A stretch of DNA of 64,000 bases from Trema orientale (GCA_002914845.1 JXTC01000085.1:908095-972094); one strand, 5' to 3'. Numbered from the stretch's first letter, positions 47,104-59,786 are shown. Numbers and translations are program-made. Notes: generated from the sequence alone by a model not told the origin.

Positions 47104-47233
47104 ATCGTCGAAGCTGGTATATGGGCCTGCATGACTCCCCTCATGCCAAGTAGGAAATTTGCCAACACTTTTTGACAAACTTTCTATATGGCATTCAGGG
47201 AGCCAGGCAAGAAGTGTGTCAACTCTCGACGAT
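47104..47233 (-). ncRNA. MIR160: MIR160 microRNA precursor
   Basis: On the minus strand, positions 47209-47189 read as the 21-nt miR160 sequence TGCCTGGCTCCCTGAATGCC followed by A. It differs from the commonest form (CTGTATG) by the A in CTGAATG, a variant known from other plants. The opposite arm at about 47128-47148 pairs with it at 18 of 21 positions, two of them G-U, with only one two-base mismatch in the middle and one single. The hairpin base closes with ATCGTCGA (47104-47111) against TCGACGAT (47226-47233), giving about 130 nt. miR160 is 5' of the loop, as in known MIR160 genes. It cleaves transcripts of the ARF10/16/17 repressors and so shapes auxin response in roots and leaves. Flanking sequence has no coding potential. 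Confidence 0.93.
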
Positions 47234-47531
47234 ATATATCTATTTAGCCATAGATATATTACAAAAACATAATAACATTAGTTACATAAAATTAAATAAG
47301 ACCATATATCCACATATATATACCTTATAACTAGAGAAAGCAAAACTTTAATGCATAATTCTAAGTTTAAAACATTATTATGAGGAGTTGATCATCATGG
47401 ACTTACTGAAAGGTGATTGTAATTAGAGCCCAGCTAGCTGAGAATCAGCCAAGATGATGCTCCTGCAAAGACCCATTATACAGAAAAGAAAAAAGAGACC
47501 AACACATATGATCTATATATGTGTGGGTGTG

Positions 47532-47569
<38 letters not shown>

Positions 47570-48868
47570 AGTAATTTGAGCTTAATTTTGCTCGATCGAG
47601 TACATATACCATCGTAGTAGAAGGGTTTACTTGGAAGCATAAGCATATATTAGTAGAGTAGTAGTGGATTTAAAAGAATGGTGCTTAAATAAAGGCTAGG
47701 AGAAGAGTAGAGAAAGCTAGCTAAGACAAAAGAAAGTCCATAGAGAAAGAGAGAGTACATACAGGTCGAAGAGAAGGCGGCAGCCAAAGGCTTATTTAAC
47801 AAATAGTTCCATAGATAGAGCCAAAGCTGCCTGAGTTTTACAGGTAGCCTCTTTTGGATTTTCCTTATACCCCTTGGAAAAGGTGATACTCACCCTTAAA
47901 ACTTTTTTCTTTTTTTTTTTCATTTTTATTACTTATTTTTCTCACATTTATAACGGTACCATTCATGTATTTATTACAAGGAAAGGAAGCATTAAATTTC
48001 TTCAGAACTTATATTCTTATTTATGATATGATTTGAAATTAAACGAAGTCAATATTTTATTGGGAGAAGTGGTTAACTGCTTTTGAAGGTGTCTAGACGT
48101 GGCCACAAGACCAGTAAATAAGACAAGGCCAGTTTTGCAGTGTGCGTTGGCTGAAACGAAGTCTGGTTCCTTAAACGTGAGTTTGGAACGCATACAAACA
48201 AACGTTAATCAACAAAAACTATCCTTTTACAGATCTATATGATTATTAATATACTTTTAATTATTAATAATTGAAATCAAATCTCATATTTCCAAAATAA
48301 TGTCGTTTTTAATAATTGATAAATATTTGCTTTTAAAAGTTCTATATAGTTCTGTGTGTTTCTATAAATGTATGTGATAAATATAATTACTTATTAATTA
48401 ATGGCTAGTTCTTATAATAGTTTTGTTTATTTCGATTAGTGTTGCAATCCGATGAAAACCCAACAACTCTCATTTAATCAAATTTAATTTGTGAGCTTTC
48501 AATCACTTTTTATAATGCTTTTGATCAATTAGAAAAACTTTCGTTTTTCCACGTTATATTGTTTTTTTTTTTTTCTACTTTAAATTCTGAAGCCCATTAT
48601 TAATTACTCAATTTGAAAGAAAAGCACATCTTAATTAATTGTTAGTTAAGCTGTGATTTCATAAATAGAAGGAGATGTACTTGTACAGTTGTACTTGTTA
48701 ATTCTTTTTTTTAAGAAATTAAAAATTGGTTTTGAATTGTTTTCATTTTTCGGCTTTTTTTTCTTTTTTTTTTAAGATGAATATTTTAAAGGTGTTCAAA
48801 AACCCTCCAATCGGTTAACGTTTGGTGCACATCAGGACATGATCACCCCCACTAGGAGAACTAGTAAA
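47234..48868. other. MIR160 upstream region and spacer
   Basis: The probable primary-transcript start and promoter of MIR160 lie on the higher-coordinate side. It holds a TA/TG microsatellite (listed separately) and T runs near 48560. A TATA-like TTAAATAA lies near 47796 on the minus strand. No gene frame was recognised. Confidence 0.45.
47515..47571. repeat. TA/TG dinucleotide microsatellite upstream of MIR160
   Basis: GTGTGGGTGTGTATATATATAT then a TG repeat up to 47570, about 300 bp upstream of the miR160 arm. Confidence 0.9.
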
Positions 48869-49400
48869 AATTGTTGGAATATTTTGTATAGACTAGCATA
48901 ATTATTGACAATGTACTTAATATAATGTCATAATTAGAGCATATTATGAATAATTATATAATTATATATTCACTATACGTAGTATTATTACTAATAGATA
49001 TTGGCTAAGTAATTAGCTTAAGATCCTATTGATTTCATCTCTTTACTAACTTTGGTCAGCCCATTGGGCCAATGTTCCCTTCTATAGAGACATATATAAT
49101 AGCCCATGAATGAAGCCTTTTTGGTGATATTAAGGGGCATGGCTTGAACTAGTTGTAACTAGTTGTGAGTAGTCTGTGTTAGTGTAGAGGGAATACTAAG
49201 GTAAAGAGATGAGAGCCATGAAGTCCTCTAGTATACTTGGCTTGTTTTGTAGGGTGCTCTTGAAGATGTTGAGGTTACAAGCTCCATGTAAAGCCAAGAG
49301 GTAATTCTTAAACTCTCTCATACTTTTATATACCTCAATTACTAAGCGTATTGTTTATGTTTATTTTGATATTGGATGAGCCACACTTTATGATTGTTTG
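48869..49400 (+). repeat. Possible solo LTR (copia-like)
   Basis: Starts TGTTGGAATATTTTG, a common copia LTR start, and contains a TATA-like ACATATATAATAG near 49090. An LTR-style tail follows (CTAAGGTAAAGAGATGAG). No partner copy and no clear right end or target duplication were found, so this is tentative. Confidence 0.35.
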
Positions 49401-50007
49401 ATTAATTTGTGTTTTGGATTGATAGTACTCATCACCATGTTGATTTATTAAATACAACATAAATCACATATTACTCTTAATTTAAAGATTGTATCTCATT
49501 TTAAAGTAATATATAGTCTAAAAATATTCCACATCATCATGTTATATCAATTGATATGAAATTTTTGTGCAAGTATTAGCTGCCCTAGTATGTGGATTTT
49601 TCCCATACAATTGTGATTTATATGTTCTCGATTGTCAAAGACATTGTTGTTTCTGAAGTCATTGTCGTTTGAAAAAAAAAAAAAAAAAAAGTCACAGGAA
49701 ATAGATTATGGTCGCCTTCTTGATGTTGTCGCTTTCATATTTATTGTCTCTTTCTTTTTCGTTTGTCGTTAGTAAGAAAGGTTGTCGTTCATACAAAAAA
49801 TGTGGGTTCTAAGTTCAATCGCCATTTCTTGGAAATTATCGTTTTTAGAAAACATTGTCGTTTTTCGATTTATTTGTAGTAAGTTCTGATACACTAATCA
49901 AATAATGTCACTTCATATGTGTCACATGTGTTGGCATTAAAAATTTGATAGTAATCTTGGTAAATCTAGCATCATCCATTGTGACAACTCGTATACAATT
50001 AAATAAA

Positions 50008-50422
50008 GTGAAAATTACACTTAATACCCGTTTTTTAGAACTTATTTCAAAAATACCCGTTTTTTAAAACATCTTTCAAAAATACCCGTTTTTACGGTCC
50101 ATATTTCATATGAAAAATATGAGTGGTCCACATTTACAATGTAAATTTTATCTATGAGGTACACATTTCATGTGTAAAATATGAACGGTACACATTTTAA
50201 AATGTGTGCCAATTTTGAGTGTAAATTTTATTCATGAAATGTGGACCGCGGTATACATTTAATGCATGAAATATATACTGTGGTCTACATTTCATGTGTA
50301 AAACAGTGGTGGTCTACATTTCTTCAAAAAAATATATAAAAATGGGTATTTATGAAATAAAAATAAAAAACAGGTATTTATGAAAATATAATTTTAAAAA
50401 CAGGTATTTATGAACTTTTCCC
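50008..50422. mobile_element. Mutator-type MITE inside the 5' LTR
   Basis: A 415-bp insert with ends GTGAAAATTAC and, inverted, GGGAAAAGTTC. It is flanked by an exact 9-bp target duplication TTAAATAAA at 49999-50007 and 50423-50431, the length typical of Mutator-like elements. The intact LTR at 55573 lacks the insert and shows the empty site. The interior holds AATACCCG and AAACAGGTATTTATGAA repeats near the ends. Confidence 0.85.
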
Positions 50423-51844
50423 TTAAATAAATAAAAAGAGGATTTGTTTATATTATATAAACAATTTAATGGATAAAAAAAAGACTATATAGCCTTTAGT
50501 TAGTAGTGGTTATTAGGGGTTATTTAAGTAATTATATAACTATTACTTTAAGAAACCCTAAAGGGTCTAATAATCTGCTCAGTTTATACGTACGCTTTGT
50601 AGAGAGGAAAAAAAAATAAAGAGAGAGTGGAGGCTATGCGTTTAAGAAGAAGAAGATGGTGAAGACTATTGTCATGAGTTATTGAGACTCACTCCTAAGG
50701 TAATAAACTCTCAATCAATCAAGTTTTATGTTTTAGTTTAATTTCGGGATTGAGATTGAACATTTAGGGTTAGAGTTTTGAATTACTCATAAATTATTTA
50801 TGAAATATAAGGAATGAATCTAATAGAAAATGAAGCCAGTTGATATTAGGATTCAAGCAAGATAAATTTTGAGTGATTTGATTAGGTAAATAGAAAGATA
50901 TGGATTTTTGAATATTTCACATAGGTAGAAAACGCAATAGTGATTGCGACTGCATTTATAGAAGTTTTACTTAGTCTGATTGGGTATATTTCATATGGTT
51001 AGAAAGCTTATCGAATTAGCTTTCAACAGCATATAATTCATCAAAACTGGACCTATAAATAGAGAGTTATAGCCAATTGAAGTGAGTACTACGAATTTGG
51101 AAAAATCTGAAATTTTTGGCACTTAGGGCGAAATGTGGCTGCGGCTTGTTCGGCTACACAGGGCTTACCTATAAACCTTATAGCCATATTCTTGGTACTT
51201 TTAGGACCCATAATTTGTAGAATAAGTCCCCTAAGTTTGGTAATTTTTGGAGTAGGTTAGAATTGTTATAAATTGTGAGAAATTGACATTATTGGAAATA
51301 GATATGGAGTTGATTATAGAAGATATATGAGCAGCAAGTAGTCAACACTTTTGGTATAATTAGAGTATAATTTTATTATTGTGATACTTATATATGATTT
51401 GTGTGATAATAGGTGTTTGAGAGGTTGTGTTGATTATTTTGGTTAAATAGGCAAAGCGAATGAGGTAAGTAACCTTTGATCTTTTCTAGTAATTTTCTTC
51501 GTCCAAAAGCTAAATGTTTTATTGTTTTATTATTTCTAATAGAATTATATTTACAAGGTATTTTCTTTAAAATATGATTTCAAGTAAAAATATATTTTGG
51601 TAATAAGACCATTTATTGAAAGAAATTTGTTTATTTAAATAACATAATTTTTGGGAAAAATAGTATGATTCTATGTTTTATACTAAATTATGGGTCAAGT
51701 ATATGAATTATTATTGAACGTGGTTACAAGAAAATTGTTTTGGAATGACTATAATATTATAATGAGATGAAAATAAAATTGTTTATGATTCATTATTGTA
51801 AATAAGTATTTTGAAACTCTCTTTAGTGATTATGCACGTGTACC

Positions 51845-52035
51845 CAATCTACAAGGGTTATATGTGGACAGTACTGAACTAGCTGCAGGGTTAAATGTAG
51901 TAGATTCGTACCTGGTTACAGGAGTTATATATAGTAGATTCAGACCCGGCTATAGTGGTTATTTGTGGCAGATTCGGACCCGATTACAGGGATTATTTGT
52001 GGCATATTCAGACTTAGTCACAAGAGGTTAAGTGT
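51845..52035 (+). repeat. Minisatellite in the gypsy 5' LTR
   Basis: About five imperfect units of the type GATTCGGACCCGGCTACAGG, spaced at roughly 37-40 bp. The same array recurs in the 3' LTR at about 57005-57205, so it was already present before insertion. Confidence 0.75.
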
Positions 52036-52637
52036 GCCCATAGTCGTCAAAAATTGAGGAGCTATAATTGAAAGGGATTCGAAAAGACAGATTTGGAAAC
52101 TTATTACTTCTTTTTGTCAAATTGTTTACTAAACGACTTGATTTGAATATTTTCAAAAGTATTGATTTCTGAAACCAAATTTGTTCTAAAAAATATTTTT
52201 TAATGATTTTGGTTTACATATACTTGATCCAGCTAGTTAAGGTTACTGGTTACTTACTGGGTTTTTAGCTCACCCTTTTATTTTTCTCTCCCAAGTTTTA
52301 AAGATCGTCAATTAAGAGGTATAACTAAGGGAGAACTTATTTAATAGTAACTAAGAAGCATGGTTCAAAGAGAGGAATTTCTTCATCTTGATTGAGAAAA
52401 TGTAAAGACTCGGAAGGTTGATCATCTTGAATTTATTAAATTATAGTTTATATTGTATAGTTTTTATTTTGAATATTTGGAGACTTTATAAGAGTTGTTG
52501 GATTTTATATTATACATTGGTATTTATTGGAGACTAAATATTCTTAATTATATTGGTTTATAGAAAAATGTCTCGCATGCCTATGGGGCTTTGTCTTATA
52601 GGTATGCGGCGCACGTCCTCAGATGTGGAGTGTGACA

Positions 52638-55572
52638 AGTGGTATTAAATATTAGGAGAAGTTTGACAATTTGGATCATGATAAGTCAATCTTATGAGGT
52701 TTAGAATATCGGGGTAACTAAGTTAAGATCATTTGAGTTTGACTTCACTTCTATTATAGTTTGGAAATTCATTTGAGTTAGTGATCGATTTAAATTTGAT
52801 ATGTTTGTTATTTTGGTCTTTTTAGGCATTAAAGTAGGTTAAGTTCTCATTTTTAAATTTTGTTGTTAATAGAACACTTAGTTTGACCTTCATAGTTGGT
52901 GATCATATACATTATATAGACTTTTAGGATCATTTAAAAATGAACATGGACTTTTGGGATCGTTTAAAGTTGAGTACTCTCATTGGGTTTTGATTATTAA
53001 GATCTATTAATTGAACATTGAGGTTTTTAATATTTAGTACTTTTGATATTAGTTTCCTTTTGTATTTGATTAATGGATCTAGGGAATTGGAATCCTCTTC
53101 TCTTATTATTGATATTGGATAGTTATCAAGTTAGTGAGTCTTACTTTGGAGTTGATATTAAAATTTTATGAGTCTACTTGCTATCTTCTTCTACTTTCTC
53201 TTGAGCTATATCTTAGTGTTTTGATCCTATTTGAGGAAAAAAAAATTCTAAGTAAATTATTAGAGAAGAAAAATTATTTGGTTCCTAAGAAATTGTATGG
53301 TTATTTTAAGAAGTTATTAATCTTATATTATCTATATAAGGAATTTATAGAATAAAGATTACCTGGTTATGGTGTCAATGTGAGGAAGACATGTCTATTT
53401 GGGTTTATCGGTTAATGGGATAATGGAAAGAAAATATTTCAAATTCTTTCAAAAAGTGAAATTATTCGTGCTACAGGCTAGAATGTACAATGAAACATTG
53501 AGTAAGTTTATTGAATAACTAGTTTCCTTGATGATAAAGGACAAAGAGATGATATAAAAAATGTCAATTTATGTGCTTGTATTAACTGATGAGAGTACAT
53601 ATTTTTGTTACTAGATTATTAAGGATAAAAAGGTTAGTTTTGCTAAAGGCCTTACCTATGAGTTTTTCTGCAAATATTGGTGATGATATGATTGAAATAT
53701 ATGCATTAAGGACTTATATATAGAAAAATTTAGAGAATGATATTTTTTTTAAAAAAAATTATGATGGACTAAACGATATTACCTGGAAAAAAAAATTATG
53801 AAGCATTAATAATTTATACAGTTGGATAATTTTGAGATAATATTACCTTAATAATATTTGTTTTAAAAGCTAAGCAAAATTCGAGATATGGTGAATAGAC
53901 ATTTTAGTTATAGTTATGGATACTAGGTAGTAGAGTTGAAATTAGAATATAAGATTGTTGCAAACGAGTTTACAATTTTATTCTATGGTGTTATCCTATA
54001 GGAGGAAGTGATCTTTATATTTGATAGTGTTTGGTGTTACTCTTCCCTAGAAATTATATTGGATTACACAAACAAATTGAAGAGTACTTATTTGATGAGT
54101 AACTAGAAGAATTACAAGATAAGAATTTTCAGAAAACTTAGTGTTTTACTATTAGGAACTCGATTATTATCGGTGGTGAAAAAAAATAAAAATTGTGTTT
54201 ATAAAACAAAATGCTAAAACAGTTATGTAGTAGAATATGTAAGTCGATCAATATTTCTAAAATTAATAAATTATTTGATTTTTATGACTTATGTGGTTTA
54301 TGGAGAAATATTCACATTTGTGGTTCTATTAACCTCCCTTTCTTGTAAAGGATATTTTTGAGAAAATCATAATATAAAACATTAGAAATCCTAGAGGTAT
54401 TAAGATAAAGACCTAAGAAAATTTTGAGGACTAGTATATGAAAGAAATTACTTAACATATTTCTTAGTGTTTAATCGATGGGAAAGTGAATGAGGATTAT
54501 ATAGACGAAGGTTAAAAACTTTTGATATAATATATGAGAAAGATAATACGGTAGTGAAATTTTATAACGAGATTATCAAGGATTACTCAGATTGTAAAGT
54601 ATCAATTATATAGTGTATTGTTTGACTAAGTATATATAGTCACATTTCTACTATTAGACTTGGCATTTGCCCTTAACCGATTAGGTTTTTGATATTTATA
54701 GTTATTTTGAGTGAACACTGAGATTTAGAATTTTATGAAATTTGTTATAACCATAGCATTTGTATTTGACGTAAGCTTTGGTAATTAGATTTAGTTTTGA
54801 TATTTTGTCCTATTGAATATTAAAGTTAGAGGGAATGAGACTAAAGAGGATTCTTATGGTTGTTTATGATAGAGATATCATATTATAGCTTAGAAGACCT
54901 TACACATAATTTTTTGAAAATTAAATTAAATTTGTTGGAGTTTTACAATATCGAACTAAAATAAATGGAATGTCAAAAAATATATATATATATGTGTATA
55001 TATGAACTACTGAGGATATATTGAAGAATATTTCAAAGATTTGTGAAAAAAAAATGTTATTCTTGGTAATATTTGTACTTAGCTGTAATTTTCGATCTAG
55101 CATTAGAGTAGTTCTATATGAAGCATTGACAAAGAAATAGAAGTGTATCCCTAGCATTATAGGCATGCGATTAAAAGAGGTACTAGAGGTTTAAGGAATT
55201 TTAATTATTAAGAATTCTTTTTGGCTTTGTTAATACAAAGAAAAGTTTGAGTGATCATATTATTCTCTTTTTGGATGAAATTATAAAGGAACTATCACAA
55301 TGAATGAGAAACGATATAGAGTTATTAATAGATAAGTTTTAAAAGTGATGATCTCTTTTTGATGTTTAAATCACTCAGATTAGAATAAGTTCATATTCTC
55401 AAGTTCATATCATATTGATGGAAAGATCATTTCAATTTAGTAAGTGATGATCATAGTTTTACCCACATGTTGAGGTTTTTCTAGAAATATGTGGACCTAT
55501 TAATGTTTTCTTCTTTGGAAGATATGGGAATGTAAAGTTTAGAGAACTAAACTTCTTTTTAGAGGAAGAGAA
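52638..55572 (+). pseudogene. Decayed interior of the old gypsy element
   Basis: About 2.9 kb with no continuous frame. The only traces I could read are an integrase-type segment near 54625-54690 and scattered short frames such as 53134-53355 (rich in Leu and Lys, not recognised). Gag, protease and reverse-transcriptase motifs could not be identified by eye. A TA tract lies at 54979-54992. Confidence 0.5.
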
Positions 55573-57829
55573 TGTGACAATCTGTATACAAAATTAAATA
55601 AATAAAAAGAGGATTTGTTTATATTATATAAATAATTTAATGGATAAAAGAAAAGACTATATAGCCTTTAATTAGTAGTGGTTATTAGGGGTTATTTTAG
55701 TAATTAGATAATTATTATTTTAAGAAACTCTAAAGGGTCTACTAATCTGCTCAATTTATACGTACGCTTTGTAGAGAGAATAAAAAAATAGAGAGAGAGT
55801 AGAGGCTATGCGTTTAAGAAGAAGAAGATGGTGAAGACTATTATCATGGGTTATTGAGACTCACTCCTAAGGTAATAAACTCTTAATCAATTAAGTTTTA
55901 TGTTTTAATTTGATTTCAGGATTGAGAATGAATATTTAGGGTTAGAGTTTTGAATTGCACATAAATTATTTATGAAATATGGAGGATGAATCTGATAGAG
56001 AATGAAACTTGTTGATATTAAGATTTAAGCAAGACAAATTTTGTGATTTGATTAAGTAAATACAAAAATATGGATTTTTGAATATTTTATATAGGTAGAA
56101 AATACAATAATAATTGCGACTGTATTTATAGAGGTTTTTAATAGTCTGATTGGGTCTATTTTATATAATTAGAAAGCTTATCGAATTAGCTTTCTAACGG
56201 TATATAATTCATAAAAAACGGACTTTTAAATAGAGAGTTATAGCCAATTGAAATGAGTACTATGAATCTAGAAAATTTTGAAATTTTCGGCACTTTAGGC
56301 AAAATGTGGTTGCGGCTTGTCCGGCTGCACAAAGCTTACTTATAGACTCTATAGCCACATTCTTAGTACTTTTAAGACCCATAACTTGTAGAACAGATTT
56401 TCTAAGTTTGGTGATTTTTAAAGTAGGTTAGAATTTTTATAAATTGTGAGAAATTGACATTATTGAGAATAGCTATAGAGTTGATTATAGAAGATGTATG
56501 AGCAGCAAATAATCAATATTTTTTGTATAATTAGAGTATAATTTTATTGTTGTGATACTTATGTATGACTTATGTGATAATCGGTGTTTGAGAGGTTATA
56601 TTGATTATTTTGGTTAAATAGGCAAAGTGAACAAGGTAAGTAACCTTTGATCTTTTCTAGTAATTTTCCTCGTCCAAAAACTAAATATTTTATTTTTTTA
56701 TTATTTCTAATAGAATCATATCTACAAGGTATTTTCTTTAAAATATGATTTTAAGTAAAAATATATTTTAGTAATAAGATTATTTACTGAAAAAAAAAAT
56801 TGTTTTATTGAAATAACATAATTTTTGTGAAAAATAGTATAATTCTATATTTTATACTAAATTATGGATCAAGTATATGAATATTATTGTACGTAGCTAC
56901 AAGAAAATTGTTTTAGAATGATTATAACGTTATAATGAGATGAAAGTAAAATTGTTTATAATTCATTATTGTAAATAAGTATTCTGAAACTCTCTTCAGT
57001 GACTATGCACGTGGACCAAATCCACAGGGGTTATATGTGGACAGTACTGATCTAGCTGCAGGGTTAAATATAGTACATTCATACCTGGCTACAGGGGTTA
57101 TCTGTAGTAGATTCGGACTCGGCTACAGGGGTTATTTGTGGTAAATTCGGACCCAGTTACAGGAGTTATTTGTGGCAGATTCGGACCTAGTCACAGGAGT
57201 TAAGTGTGGCCATAGTCGCCAAAAACTGGGGAGAAGTATAATTGAAATTATTATTGACTAAAAAGGGATTCGAAAAGACAAATTTGGAAACCTGTTATTT
57301 CTTTTTGTCAAATTATTTACTAAACGAATTGATTTGAATATTTTTAAAAGTATTGATTTCTAAAACCAAATTTATTCTGAAAAATATTTGTTAATGATTT
57401 TGGTTTACATATGCTTGATCCAGCTAGTTAAGGTTACGGGTTACTTACTGGGCTTCTAGCTCACCTTTTTATTTTTTCCTCCCAGATTTCAAAGATCGTC
57501 AATTAAGTGGTATAACTAAGGGAGAATTTATTTAGTAGTAATTGAGGAGTATGGTTCAAAGAGAGGAAATTCTTCATCTTGATTGAGAAAATGTAAAGAC
57601 TCGGAAGGTTGATCATCTTGAATTTATTAGATTATAGTTTATATTGTATAGTGTTTATTTTGAATATTTGGAGACTTTATAAGAGTTATTGGATTTTATA
57701 TTATATATTAGTATTTATTGGAGATTAAATATTCTTAATTATATTGGTTTATAGAAAGATGTCTTGCATGCCTATGGGACTTTGCTTTTATGGGTATACA
57801 ACGCACGTCCTCGAGTGTAAGGTGTAATA
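55573..57829 (+). repeat. 3' LTR of the old gypsy element
   Basis: Direct repeat of 49980-52637, starting TGTGACAATCTG and ending near GGTGTAATA. Includes its own copy of the minisatellite. No MITE insertion. Confidence 0.88.
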
Positions 57830-57831
57830 AT

Positions 57832-58250
57832 TATAACACTCCAAGTCCCATATCAGGTATGCTCTAGAAATATCGTGGATATTTACGTGATAGTCTATGA
57901 GCCTAAAAGTACCTTCAAGCTAGCACTTTTGGGTGAGGCGCAGTGGTGTTATATTTGGTATTAGAGCCGACCCAGTTCATACCTGTGTGGACCTTAGAAG
58001 ACTACCACGGGCCGGAATCGTGGTAAAATATGGACCCTACCCATAGGGGTTATATGTGTGAGTATTGAATGTGGATCCTTCTAGCGAGGACGCTAGGTCT
58101 TTAGCGGGAGATATTGTAACACTCCAAGTCTCACATCGGGTATGCTCTGAGAAGATTATGGGTATTTAATTAATGGTCTATGAGCTTAATTGTTATGGTC
58201 CATGGGTATTATGGGTATTTAATTGTTATGAGCTCAATTGTGGTGTTACA
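57832..58250 (+). mobile_element. TRIM element 2 (intact layout)
   Basis: Left LTR 57832-57953 (TATAACACTCCAAGTCCC... GTGTTATA) is followed by a primer-binding site TGGTATTAGAGC at 57956, complementary to initiator Met tRNA. A non-coding 160-bp interior follows, then the purine tract AGCGGGAGAT, then the right LTR 58115-58250 (TGTAACACTCCAAGTC... GGTGTTACA). The right LTR has an internal duplicated GGGTATTTAATT stretch. It has the TRIM hallmarks: LTRs of about 120-135 bp and no gene. The relative at 31145-38906 shares CTAGCGAGGACGCTAGG. Confidence 0.8.
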
Positions 58251-59318
58251 TCCATTGTCCTTTGTAGTTATGGACTATGATGTTTAATTGTTTGTCCAAG
58301 ATTAAATATTATCGTGCATTGAGGTGTTGTCGTCTGTATACTACATTGTCACTTAGCACCTTTGTTCTTCTTTTGCTGAAATACTGTCGTCTGCTTCGTC
58401 TCATTCTCCCTTGAACTGTGCCACCATAAGAAGAACGTAACCTATATCTGCCTCCCAGCCACCGGCGCTGGTCCAGCACCGCGGTTTCCCTACTCATGAA
58501 AGAAATAAGCCATTTAGATGTGTTGCTTATTGCCCAACTTTTTTTCAAATTTCCAGGTCCTTTTTTTTTCCATTAAATGTAGGACATATAGGTCGAAGCG
58601 GCTTACCAAAAACTTGGAAGACAATAACTAATAAGCATTAATTTGCCCGATAATTATATTAAGACCAATGTCCTTGGATTAAAGATTGACCAGGGTGAGT
58701 TTTCATCAATAATATAAATGCGGCCACTTTTGAGCTAACAAGTTGAGGTGGCAAAATAGTGAATGTGTGAGTGAGGTGCCCTCTTGGGTTGCACAAAATA
58801 AAGTAAAGCCATTATGATGTTGGATTATGTTAGTATAGTTTCAACAATAATAACAACGAAAAAGGCCACTTTGTGTCAATTTTTTCGTTTGATTATGCAT
58901 AGATTGCCAATATCCTTTCTGGTTTTCACTTTAGAGCATTGGAGCCATCTTAATTCAAATTTTAATATTTGGACCAAGAATATATGTATACATACATGTA
59001 AGGGCATATTAGTACTAAATTATTATCTAATGCTGTCGTGCTAAACAAAATGTTATTTTGTATTAAATATTATTTTTTATTTAAAAAAAAAAAGCTTTTC
59101 ATGCCATTAACTATTATTATTATATTATTTAACTACTCATCATATGCATTATTATAAATTTGGAGCGCATATAAAATTTAGCATATACTATTATATTTAG
59201 TATATTAAATAGCATGTGCTTACATTTATGCTTAATTTAGCATATCGAGACATTTTTCTTCTTGCAAATGCTAAAATTTGACATTAGCCTATAATATATA
59301 TATATATATATTTTTAAG
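58251..59318. other. Intergenic region, no gene recognised
   Basis: Includes a locally GC-richer stretch at about 58430-58500 with GTCGTCTG-type motifs (58320-58390). It may be a fragment of another transposon. A TA tract at 59291-59311 precedes the fold-back element. Confidence 0.4.
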
Positions 59319-59786
59319 AGTTTTTGGCATAATTAGTCCCTGAATTTTTCGATGATTTGCAATGTATCCCCTGAACTTTTTTTTTTGGCAATTAGGACCC
59401 TGAATTTAGAATTTTTAGCAATATATCCCCTGAACTTTTATTTTTGGCAATTAGGACCCTGAATTTAGAGTTTTTGGCATGATTGCCCCTGAATTTTTCG
59501 TTGATTTGTAATTTATTTTTTAATTATTTAAAAATTTGCATATAACTCAGGGGATATATTGCAAATCAGCGAAAAATTCAGGGACTAATCATGCCAAAAA
59601 CCCTAAATTTAGGGTCCTAATTACCAAAAAAAAAAGTTCAGGGGATACATTGCAAATCTACGAAAAATTCAGGGGCTAATCATGTTAAATATTCTAAATT
59701 CAGGGTCCTAATTGCCAAAAAAAAAAGTTCAAGGGATACATTGCAAACCATCGAAAAATTCAAGGACTAATCATGCCAAAAACCCT
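59319..59786. mobile_element. Fold-back element with long inverted repeats
   Basis: The left arm begins AGTTTTTGGCATAATTAGTC. The right arm, inverted, begins AGGGTTTTTGGCATGATTAG. Each arm holds repeated modules (CCCTGAATTT, GGCAATTAGGACCCTGAATT, CAATGTATCCCCTGAACTTT) alternating several times, so the element can form a long hairpin. Flanking sequence ATTTTTAA (59310-59317) recurs as ATTTTTAA at 59787-59794, an 8- to 9-bp target duplication. Non-coding. Confidence 0.8.

Larger units (their letters stand above)
49980..52637 (+). repeat. 5' LTR of the old gypsy element, carrying a MITE
   Basis: Matches 55573-57829 along its length except for a 424-bp insertion (the Mutator-type MITE plus one target copy). 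Substitutions are scattered at a modest rate by eye. The end motif TTTATAGG/GTATGCGGCGCACGTCCTC is shared. Confidence 0.88.
49980..57829 (+). mobile_element. Old Ty3/gypsy LTR retrotransposon, heavily decayed
   Basis: Two long direct repeats (49980-52637 and 55573-57829, about 2.2 kb without the MITE) flank a 2.9-kb interior. LTRs start TGTGACAA and the 5' LTR ends TGTGACA. It is followed by a primer-binding-like TGGTATTA. The 3' LTR is preceded by a purine tract AGAGGAAGAGAA. The interior is full of stops but keeps traces of integrase near 54625-54690 (CLTKYI-type), pointing to the Ty3/gypsy order. The shrunken interior and stops rule out activity. The left flank carries TCCAT directly before the LTR. 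The right flank is occupied by a TRIM (see findings). Confidence 0.82.

Noticed and set aside
49640..49883. TTGTCGTT-rich segment ending TTTATTTGTAGTA, resembling the inverted end of a CACTA element
   Set aside because: The opposite end was not found and the repeat motif is short, so a transposon could not be delimited.
53134..53355. Leu/Lys-rich 73-residue frame inside the gypsy interior
   Set aside because: Low-complexity remnant of the decayed element; no protein family recognised.
58309..58548. Basic 79-residue minus-strand frame in a GC-richer patch
   Set aside because: No family recognised and flanked by transposon-like sequence; could be a fragment but cannot be supported.
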